NCBI GenBank assembly: GCA_016926235.1
Contig: JAFGOZ010000078.1
Span: forward strand, 1 to 8,556
DNA length: 8,556 bases
Origin: Bacteroidales bacterium
Lineage (GTDB): Bacteria > Bacteroidota > Bacteroidia > Bacteroidales > UBA10428
Reading direction: 5' to 3'
Position numbers and translations under genes: made by a program. The notes under the pieces were generated by a model, which saw only the letters and a list, made by a program, of their open reading frames with translations, did not search any database and was not told where the DNA came from. Positions 1 through 6,186 of the stretch are shown here, piece after piece; within the stretch, counting starts at the first letter, position 1; every line of letters starts with the position of its first letter.

Positions 1-356
1 ACAAGATTTTCAAGTGCATCCTTACGTTGTTCAAATGCTTTGACGGCTGCAAATGCAACATCACTCTCGAATTTTGCATTTAGATATTCCTTTGATGCTT
101 CTTTGTATTCCGTTAGTGTTGGAATAAGCGCATCAATAGCTTTGTCTGTTACCTTTTCAAGATCGAAATCTTCAGGTGAGGTACGTATTGCACGATCTAA
201 CTCAGATTTTGTGAGTTCAAGTTTCTCTTTTGCTCTGTCGAGATTCCTTTTCATTTCAGCTGCATGTTTTCCGTATTTCAACATCAGCTCGGCTTGCCCA
301 ATCCATTCTACGTCAAGGCAACCTTCTTCAATTTTAATGTCTGATTCGTAATTCAT
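1..356 (-). CDS. UvsY-like recombination mediator, C-terminus cut by window edge
   Basis: 118 residues are visible from the ATG at 356..354, with no stop before the left edge. The protein is almost wholly helical and charged, with no signal peptide or membrane segment. The layout resembles UvsY-type mediators: a short N-terminal strand with D15-V-E-W18, a helix around QAELMLKYGKHA (residues 21-32), a long basic/acidic helix (33-57), an 'IRTSPEDFDLEKVTDKAI' segment (57-74), and a final helix ending FEQRKDALENL (108-118). T4 UvsY (about 137 residues) helps load UvsX recombinase onto single-stranded DNA covered by SSB; the same role is inferred here. The gene starts 6 nt after the clamp loader stop, so it belongs to the same operon. 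Its leader is A-rich with no Shine-Dalgarno. The match is from memory of family pattern, not a search; another coiled-coil DNA-metabolism protein is possible. Confidence 0.6.
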   Translation of the reverse strand, partial: MNYESDIKIEEGCLDVEWIGQAELMLKYGKHAAEMKRNLDRAKEKLELTKSELDRAIRTSPEDFDLEKVTDKAIDALIPTLTEYKEASKEYLNAKFESDVAFAAVKAFEQRKDALENL

Positions 357-362
357 ACTATT

Positions 363-1271
363 TTAGTTTTTAATTATTGAGTAACATGCATATACTATTC
401 CGGGGAAACCTATATTGTAAGTAGGTTCCCAAAACTTTTCTATAATAAGTGCAGCCATATCATTCTCCTTATTGAGTAGAACTGCCTGACAATATCCTAA
501 TACGGCTCTGCGGATAGTTTCTGCTTCCTGTTCTTTTAATCCGGTGAGTATAGATTTAACCTTACTCCAACTTGCATTACCGATCAACGCCCGGCACAAT
601 TCAATAATCTGACTTTGATGTTCAGCCGTTTGTTTTGCAATAATCAGTCTCCTGTCCTCCGGCACACTCAATACCTGTTCGAGAATGTTTATTGCATTAC
701 GTGGAAGCCCAAGACTATCCTGGACTATCTGATCATAAATATCAGATGCTAAAGTCTGATTCTCAGATTTTACTATTGATGATAGTAATGCAAACATCTG
801 CCGTTCCGATAAAGGATTCATTTGAATCTGAATACACCTTCCTTTTATTGTGGGTAGTAACTTCTGAGGATCAGTAGTACAGAGAATGAAATATACGTGT
901 TTCGGAGCATCCTCAAGTATTTTCAATAAGCCGGATTGTGCATCCGATGTTAGCCGGTGGACCTCATCTATAATCCACACCCGGCACTTCCCTTCAATTG
1001 GAAGGTATTGACTGTTACTTCTTATGTCCCGGATAGTATCAATGCCTCTGAATTGACCACTATCCACTTCAACCAAGTCTTTTCCTTTGCATTCAAGTTT
1101 GTCGGCAATTATTCTTGCAGTAGAAGTTTTACCGCAGCCGGTTTGACCATGCAATAGGAATGCATGAGGAATGTCTTTGCCGGACAACATTGTATCAAGT
1201 GCTTTTATAGCATCCTGATTACCTTTGATTTCATTGAAATCTTTTGGACGATACTTTAAATATAAACTCAT
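363..1271 (-). CDS. Clamp loader AAA+ ATPase (DnaX/RFC small-subunit type)
   Basis: A 302-residue AAA+ ATPase that should open the sliding clamp and place it on primed DNA using ATP. Seen in the sequence: an N-terminal 'YLKYRPKDFNEIKGN' box typical of clamp loaders (4-18); Walker A GQTGCGKT (42-49); Walker B VWIIDE (98-103) running into DEVH (102-105); sensor 1 CTTD (131-134); GRC (144-146), matching the SRC arginine-finger motif; and a sensor 2 region LPRNAINILEQ near residue 193. The rest is a helical C-terminal collar. The four-cysteine zinc module that bacterial DnaX carries after Walker A is missing, and there is no tau-like C-terminal extension, so the protein is closer in size to phage and archaeal small subunits. 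No separate large or delta-like subunit is visible; it may act as a homo-oligomer or with a partner outside the window. The start follows a 23-nt A/T-rich leader next to the CC/GG repeat tract. Confidence 0.9.
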   Translation of the reverse strand: MSLYLKYRPKDFNEIKGNQDAIKALDTMLSGKDIPHAFLLHGQTGCGKTSTARIIADKLECKGKDLVEVDSGQFRGIDTIRDIRSNSQYLPIEGKCRVWIIDEVHRLTSDAQSGLLKILEDAPKHVYFILCTTDPQKLLPTIKGRCIQIQMNPLSERQMFALLSSIVKSENQTLASDIYDQIVQDSLGLPRNAINILEQVLSVPEDRRLIIAKQTAEHQSQIIELCRALIGNASWSKVKSILTGLKEQEAETIRRAVLGYCQAVLLNKENDMAALIIEKFWEPTYNIGFPGIVYACYSIIKN

Positions 1272-1294
1272 AATTTGTTTTGTTAAATAAAAAA

Positions 1295-1381
1295 CCTTGC
1301 CTTACCCTACCACACCTGACCTGACCGCACCTGACCCAACCTGACCGCACCTAACCTTGCCTTACCCAACCTAACCTGACC
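1295..1381. repeat. Degenerate pentanucleotide tandem tract (CCTNA on plus strand)
   Basis: Seventeen consecutive 5-bp units plus a final CC, with no indel breaking the register. Positions 1 and 2 of every unit are C. Position 3 is T in 11 of 17, position 4 varies freely, and position 5 is A in 15 of 17. Longer internal matches exist: a 13-bp match 1295-1307/1355-1367 (60 bp apart) and one at 1320-1332/1340-1352 (20 bp apart). On the transcribed minus strand this gives 18 GG doublets separated by exactly 3 nt, ending in a T6 run at 1294-1289. It fills most of the 116-bp gap between the polymerase stop and the clamp loader start. The tract is non-coding in all likelihood, because 5 is not a multiple of 3 and no frame gives a sensible protein. 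Its role is unknown: two-layer G-quadruplex or R-loop formation in the transcript, or repeated protein binding, are inferences. Confidence 0.9.
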
Positions 1382-1387
1382 ATTATT

Positions 1388-4300
1388 TTATTCTTTACTT
1401 GCCCATGATCCATCAACCGGATATTCAGTTACAGATATTTCGAGTGGGACAACAATCCACTTCCAGTGATCCGGCAATAGTTCACAAGTTATTTTTCTTA
1501 CAGTTTCTTTAACGTACTCCAGCTCGTCGGGATGAACATCCATTAACATTGAATCATGAATCTGTCCCACAAGCCTTGAATCTAACTTTTCCTTAATACA
1601 CCACTTATCTGTTTCGATAAACGACCAGAGAAGGCAGTGGAATGCTGAGTTTTTTGTTATAACCCCATCAGCAACAAATTGATGTAAGTTATCATCCACA
1701 CTCATTGTATATGTATCTTCAACTTTGTCCAAAATACTTATACTCTTAATTTTGTCATACCTATATATTTCAAAACCTGAATTTGTTCTTTGAATAATTC
1801 TCTCAGCTACAAATTGTGAAATATCTTTTCCTGATTTAAGATTTTTCAATTCTACAATTTCGTCACAATTTTTATAATGACTTCTTAATTTATTATTACC
1901 TAATGCCTTTCTTATTGTTGAAATTGGAATCTTACGAACTGGTTTTTTATTCTTTTCTCTCCAGCTAAATCTTAATAACCATCCATTTTTAGTACGGCTT
2001 AAATAGGAATCGAATCCTATTGAAGATGATAAAATTTGTATTTGATTGAGTAATTTTTTATTACACATGTGTAAATTTCTTTCCTGCCACTTTGTTCTTG
2101 CTCCATCAGACATCCACAATCCTTCTAAAAAGTCACGCTTTTCTTGATCAGAAGCATTCCAAATTATATGGGGAATTTCTTTATTATGCGCATTACTTCC
2201 AAAAACAAATCCTTTATGTTCTAAATATTCACTTATATCTTTTTCAATATATAACAAGTATTTATTACTATACTTTCCGTCATCAAAATGAAGTTCTCTA
2301 TAATGAGGCTTATAATTTTGACTCTCAAGAAATTCTTTTATTTTGATTAATATCTCTTTCTTTTTTAATCCAACAGTTATTGACAATATTTTTCTGTCTT
2401 TTCTTGATTTTTCACTACTTTTCCTGAGCGCTAAATATCCATCACCTACTATAAATCCATAAATGAAAAACCAGTTGATTTCTTTGGAAGGAGAAATTAT
2501 ATCATTTGTTTTAGGCAATGCTACATAATCCCCAATTTTTAAATTATCGAAATTTACCCATTCATTTAATTCATTTTTCAATTTATGACGAGTATCACAT
2601 TTGATTAATAATCCAGATTCTAATTCAATCTCAGCTAATTGATACTCTCCTTTATTAATAGCCGTTGCATTTGCCCAATTAAAACCAGTCCAAACTTTAC
2701 ATTCTTTTCCTAATAAATTTATAATTGGAATAAGTCCTTTATCAGTTAAAATTTTACTATCTGATTGAAGGCAGCCTTGTATGGGATAATTGATACAGTT
2801 CTTCATATCCATTATTCCACTACAACGAAATCCGGTTAGTAAGTCAATATACCCATATTTTTGATAGACTCTCCACCACCGGTTCTTCCAATCATTATAA
2901 TCCGCAAACCGGACGTTCCAGAAATCATCCTCGACTTCTTTAAGATGTCTTTCAAATGCTTTGGATGAGTTGATCCCTTTCGCAATAAGATGGTCTGAAA
3001 TGGTAAACATTGCAGTATCCAGTTCAATTCCCTGATGAGCGGTCCACTTACCTGAAGGGAGTTTCATCCATCCGCAAATGTTCTCCATGCAATTCACATA
3101 ATAGTCTCCGTAAAACTGAGGAAAGACAAATCCATTCTTTGCACTTTGACGCATTGTTACATGAGCCGGATTAGATTTATCAATGGTATCTACCATAAAA
3201 ATCTGTTTAGCCATATCGGAATGCATATCAGATGCTTTGTTTTTTACATAACGAATCATGTTTGAATCCTTATGATAACAACAACTAATTGCAACCTCTA
3301 TTGCCTTGAAATCTATTTCCAGGAATTGATGTCCCGGACGTGGATACAAAGCTCCCCTGCAAATTGTCATTTGTTCCTCATCTCTGTTTGGAACATTTTG
3401 CAGGTTAGGATTTGAGGCTGAATTATGCACACAAATTTCATTTGCAAAGAAATTATTAAAATCTTCTATTTCTAAATCATACACATCCGTGTATTTATTA
3501 ATCCATTCAACTTTTGTGATTACATGATTATTCGGAACAAATGATCCAAATTGATTTTCCCACTTTCTTTCAGTAGGAATTCCATACATTCTGTAAAGTT
3601 GTAAAAGACGATAATAATTATGACCAATCCTTTTTGAAACTATTGATCTACCCAACTTGGATAAGTTTATTAAATCTTTCTTCCAAATATAATTGCCCCA
3701 TTTGTCATAACGGATCATAATATCATTAAAGTCTATTTCATAAATTTTGAGATACTTTTTAAATGTTACAAAATCATATTTTATTTTTGTGAGGTGGCCT
3801 TTAACTTCTGCAAGTAATCTATAACAACTAAATTTTGATAATTTTAAGCTACAAGGATGATCAAATCCAGTTTTAACTTTATATTTTCCCTCTTTCCATC
3901 CTTTTCTTATTGCAATTACATTATTTAATCTTGCTTTTGGCGAAAATAAAGTTGTTTTAACATGATGTTTGGAATGCAACGAAGGTGTCATCTTTTTAAG
4001 ATTCGATAAAGTGTGATCTAAATGGTTATTATTTTTATGATGCACAATTTCATTATCTTCTAAATTTCCTATCAATTGAGAATAAATGAAACGGTGTTCT
4101 TTAATACCGTGACCATTTAGATTATGTCCTGTGAATTTTAGACAATCTTTATGCCTGCTACAAGATAATACTCTAATTTTGGGAATATGTTTACTGTCAT
4201 CATTAAGTCTATAATCTCCAATTAAATATTTTGCTTCTACATAGGAACCATCCATCAATCTTATCTTGTGTTCAGGAGTAACATCAAGAAATCCTTTCTT

Positions 4301-4969
4301 ACCTTTTGTTGACCAATGTAAACGAATTACCTTTTTAAATCCGGTCTTACCGGCCCATAGAACTTTTCTTATAGCAGGATTTAAGTTATCGTCAAAACAA
4401 TAAACATAATTTCCTTCTTTTACATTTTCAATAGGAATTCCCTTTGGATTATCAATTGAATCATGCATTACAAGAATCAAAGTACCTTTTGCAATACATG
4501 ATCGGAACGTCTTTACAAGATGCAGGTTGAAGTTAGGGTGTATGTATCCATCAACCTGCTCTCTTGCAAAATTATCAAGGTAATCTCTGGTCTTTTTCAG
4601 CTTCTTAATTTCAATAAGATTAAGAAGCTCAGGTATATTTAGTTTTGTAAGTGTTTCTTCATCCGTTGATCCTAATCCCGATTCAGTATATTTGGGAGGA
4701 GTGAGTTTCTTTACTGAATAAAGGAAAGCTCTGAGTTGTGCATCGCTATTTATATTTACCTTTCTTTTGGAAGAATGTTCCCAGTGCTTGTAGAGTCTTG
4801 TTTCTTTGAATTCCTCTTCAAGATCATCTATTCTTTTGGAGAGCTTATAGTATTCACGTTTGATATAAGGCATATCAACACGAATACCGGCTTCCTCTGC
4901 ATGTGACAGTGCAAGAACTCCATCGTGGAGTAATCGGTAAGCTTCTTCTGTTTTTGGATTAAGTAACAT
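1388..4969 (-). CDS. Family A DNA polymerase (polymerase domain only) with two inteins
   Basis: A 1193-residue precursor. Removing two inteins (158-516 and 733-1107) leaves a 459-residue polymerase: 1-157, 517-732 and 1108-1193. The N-terminus, LLHDGVLALSHAEEAGIRVD (13-32), is where the polymerase part of Pol I proteins begins, so 5' nuclease and proofreading domains are absent; a 3'-5' exonuclease lies in the gene just upstream. Seen: the rebuilt TFRS/SASNPNLQNVP block; motif A D553-F-K-A-I-E558 (Pol I DYSQIE); motif B R607...K611...F616...Y620-G621; NYPIQG (727-732) joined to SAFH; motif C QIHDS with H1138-D1139. D553 and D1139 are the expected metal ligands. Motif C has Ser where E. coli Pol I has Glu, as I recall from many phage enzymes. 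The ATG lies 2 nt after the exonuclease stop, suggesting coupled translation. Activity should need both splicing events, since both inteins interrupt conserved blocks. Confidence 0.95.
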   Translation of the reverse strand: MLLNPKTEEAYRLLHDGVLALSHAEEAGIRVDMPYIKREYYKLSKRIDDLEEEFKETRLYKHWEHSSKRKVNINSDAQLRAFLYSVKKLTPPKYTESGLGSTDEETLTKLNIPELLNLIEIKKLKKTRDYLDNFAREQVDGYIHPNFNLHLVKTFRSCIAKGTLILVMHDSIDNPKGIPIENVKEGNYVYCFDDNLNPAIRKVLWAGKTGFKKVIRLHWSTKGKKGFLDVTPEHKIRLMDGSYVEAKYLIGDYRLNDDSKHIPKIRVLSCSRHKDCLKFTGHNLNGHGIKEHRFIYSQLIGNLEDNEIVHHKNNNHLDHTLSNLKKMTPSLHSKHHVKTTLFSPKARLNNVIAIRKGWKEGKYKVKTGFDHPCSLKLSKFSCYRLLAEVKGHLTKIKYDFVTFKKYLKIYEIDFNDIMIRYDKWGNYIWKKDLINLSKLGRSIVSKRIGHNYYRLLQLYRMYGIPTERKWENQFGSFVPNNHVITKVEWINKYTDVYDLEIEDFNNFFANEICVHNSASNPNLQNVPNRDEEQMTICRGALYPRPGHQFLEIDFKAIEVAISCCYHKDSNMIRYVKNKASDMHSDMAKQIFMVDTIDKSNPAHVTMRQSAKNGFVFPQFYGDYYVNCMENICGWMKLPSGKWTAHQGIELDTAMFTISDHLIAKGINSSKAFERHLKEVEDDFWNVRFADYNDWKNRWWRVYQKYGYIDLLTGFRCSGIMDMKNCINYPIQGCLQSDSKILTDKGLIPIINLLGKECKVWTGFNWANATAINKGEYQLAEIELESGLLIKCDTRHKLKNELNEWVNFDNLKIGDYVALPKTNDIISPSKEINWFFIYGFIVGDGYLALRKSSEKSRKDRKILSITVGLKKKEILIKIKEFLESQNYKPHYRELHFDDGKYSNKYLLYIEKDISEYLEHKGFVFGSNAHNKEIPHIIWNASDQEKRDFLEGLWMSDGARTKWQERNLHMCNKKLLNQIQILSSSIGFDSYLSRTKNGWLLRFSWREKNKKPVRKIPISTIRKALGNNKLRSHYKNCDEIVELKNLKSGKDISQFVAERIIQRTNSGFEIYRYDKIKSISILDKVEDTYTMSVDDNLHQFVADGVITKNSAFHCLLWSFIETDKWCIKEKLDSRLVGQIHDSMLMDVHPDELEYVKETVRKITCELLPDHWKWIVVPLEISVTEYPVDGSWASKE
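1649..2773 (-). mobile_element. Intein 2 of the polymerase, LAGLIDADG homing endonuclease
   Basis: A 375-residue intein, precursor residues 733-1107, inserted between NYPIQG and SAFHCLLW in the conserved QG(T/S)A block of family A polymerases. It starts with Cys733 and ends VITKN1107, followed by Ser1108 as the +1 nucleophile. Block A is CLQSDSKILTDKGLIPI; block B is around CDTRH (791-795), with Asp rather than Thr in the usual TxxH position; block F is TYTMSVDDNLHQFVADGVITKN (1086-1107). The endonuclease has two LAGLIDADG helices: FIYGFIVGDGY (835-845) and FLEGLWMSDG (947-956), with D843 and D955 as likely metal ligands. The penultimate residue is Lys1106 rather than the usual His. The DNA is much more AT-rich than the exteins: 12 G/C in the 60 bases 2221-2280 versus 26 in 2881-2940. 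An intact endonuclease suggests it may still home. Confidence 0.93.
3422..4498 (-). mobile_element. Intein 1 of the polymerase, HNH homing endonuclease
   Basis: A 359-residue intein, precursor residues 158-516, sitting between TFRS157 and S517-ASNPNLQN, the conserved R-x-S-S-x-x-PNLQN block of family A polymerases. It shows canonical class 1 splicing residues: Cys158, block B T231-P-E-H234, and a C-terminus VHN516 with penultimate His515 and +1 Ser517. The nuclease is of HNH type: IVHHKNNNHLDHTLSNL around 308-324 (H310/H311 and N323) followed by H332 and H335-H336. Residues 340-470 hold a basic, probably helix-turn-helix-containing region, likely DNA recognition. GC content is very low (10 G/C in the 60 bases 3721-3780), although the first part of the splicing domain (near 4340-4355) is closer to extein composition and holds both CCGG sites I saw in the inteins. 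Function inferred: self-splicing, plus cleavage of the intein-free allele to spread the element. Confidence 0.94.
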
Positions 4970-4971
4970 CT

Positions 4972-6186
4972 TTAAAATGGTAAAAGTATATCTGCTCTTT
5001 GCATATCAGCCAGCCGTTTGGTATGAATAGAATCCAATCCATTGTACCGTAATAACATTTCTCTACCGCCCGGTTGTTTAAGAAGTTCATATATCTTATT
5101 TGGAGAGTTAGCATCTTTACTATCTTCTCCACTTAGATAGGGAGCAATTTCACTATCGTAATCAATTACTCCAAAGCTTGTATAGGTTTGAAATTTCAAA
5201 CTGGTAATCTTATCACGATTGTCTAATACGTGAGCAGCCAGCATTGTGTCCCATACCCAATTAACCACCGGCTGATAAAGACAATTCACACTCCAGGATT
5301 GCTCGAACTTCATATTGTGCGCTATCTTACCTATTGTATCATCAGCAATAAGATTTAAGAATGGACGTTGTTTGGAACGTATTTCAGGCATCAGGAAAGA
5401 ATAAACGTAATCAGTTGTCGGAGCAACTGAAGCACTGACTATTCTGTATCCATTTGTATGTGGTTTTATTGCAGGAGTTTCATAATCAATAGCCACTTCA
5501 TGTTTTAGTGCTTCAAGTATGCGTAAATCTTCTATTATTGATATATCCGGTTCTTTGTATTCCCTGATTGGTGTACCGACAAGGGAGATTATACTTTTCA
5601 AATCCTGTTCCCATATTGCTTGCTCTACTTGCCCTTCACGTTCAACAAAACTTGGATGTAGTGTAGGACATATCCAGCATTTGAAATCCTGATCGGGAAT
5701 TCTGAATCCTCTCCATTTGGTAATTCCACCAAGGTCCTTTTTCCACCTGTGACCAATGACAGATTGTACTGCAACATTCCCAAAAAGTACAATTATCTTA
5801 GGTTTGTATTTATCAATGGCAGACAGAACAAATCTGCGACAGTTTTGTATTTCATGATTTGTTGGTGTTCTGTTTCCCCACTGAGGATCAATCGGACGGC
5901 AACTTACTGCATTTATATTAAGACAATCATCGAATAAATCAATACCCAACTTCTTGTACGTTTCCTGAAGAAGATTCCCTGTCTTGCCTTGCCATGGCAG
6001 TCCTTTTTTATCTTCAAACTCTCCTGGTGCTTCTCCAATGTTGAGAATTCCTTTTTTGAAATTCCCATAAGGTTCCATCTTTGGAGTTATGCAATGTTTG
6101 TAAAGTCCACAGCTAAAGCAAGACAGAGTTCTTCCTTCAGGACGACTGATTGATTGTGTTTGTGATTTTGTAAAAAACCTGTTCAT
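4972..6186 (-). CDS. Family 4 uracil-DNA glycosylase fused to DEDDy 3'-5' exonuclease
   Basis: A 404-residue two-domain protein. Residues 20-200 match family 4 uracil-DNA glycosylase: four cysteines placed for a 4Fe-4S cluster (C23-x2-C26, C96, C116), motif GEAPGEFED (51-59; GEAPG is the family 4 signature), a G-x-PWQGKTG loop (62-70), CRPI then PT..E...CR (96-117), LFGNVAVQSV (135-143), and CPTLHPS (173-179). This domain should remove uracil from DNA. Residues 225-395 match Pol I-type proofreading exonucleases: exo I D234-Y-E236-T, exo II HN291-M-K-F-E295, a conserved DTML (313-316), and exo III Y381-N-G-L-D385. Exo II has Glu where E. coli Pol I has catalytic Asp424. The next gene is the matching polymerase domain, 2 nt downstream, so the pair looks like a split UDG-exo-pol protein; I recall a single-chain version in Bacillus phage SPO1. 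The start overlaps the clamp stop (ATGA). Confidence 0.92.
   Translation of the reverse strand: MNRFFTKSQTQSISRPEGRTLSCFSCGLYKHCITPKMEPYGNFKKGILNIGEAPGEFEDKKGLPWQGKTGNLLQETYKKLGIDLFDDCLNINAVSCRPIDPQWGNRTPTNHEIQNCRRFVLSAIDKYKPKIIVLFGNVAVQSVIGHRWKKDLGGITKWRGFRIPDQDFKCWICPTLHPSFVEREGQVEQAIWEQDLKSIISLVGTPIREYKEPDISIIEDLRILEALKHEVAIDYETPAIKPHTNGYRIVSASVAPTTDYVYSFLMPEIRSKQRPFLNLIADDTIGKIAHNMKFEQSWSVNCLYQPVVNWVWDTMLAAHVLDNRDKITSLKFQTYTSFGVIDYDSEIAPYLSGEDSKDANSPNKIYELLKQPGGREMLLRYNGLDSIHTKRLADMQRADILLPF

Noticed and set aside
40..351. Plus-strand open frame of about 103 codons opposite the UvsY-like gene.
   Set aside because: Its Ser/Phe-rich product is the antisense shadow of a helical, charged protein; it has no family features and opposes the operon.
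1295..1381. Resemblance of the CCTAA/CCTTA units to telomere repeats such as the insect (TTAGG)n type.
   Set aside because: The units are too degenerate, the tract is short and internal to an operon, and all neighbours are phage-type replication genes. There is no sign of a DNA end here.
1272..1387. Intrinsic terminator between polymerase and clamp loader.
   Set aside because: The repeat strand is C-only versus G-only, so no inverted repeat can form a hairpin before the T6 run. A G-quadruplex plus U-tract effect is only speculation.
1649..4498. Separate homing endonuclease genes or group I introns in the polymerase.
   Set aside because: The reading frame is continuous across both insertions and both have intein splicing blocks at each end, so these are in-frame inteins.
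4961..4990. Programmed -1 frameshift joining the exonuclease and polymerase into one protein.
   Set aside because: The polymerase frame is a -1 shift from the exonuclease frame, but the last codons (CCA TTT TAA) do not form an X XXY YYZ slippery site in the exonuclease frame, and the polymerase has its own ATG 2 nt after the stop. Reinitiation is simpler.
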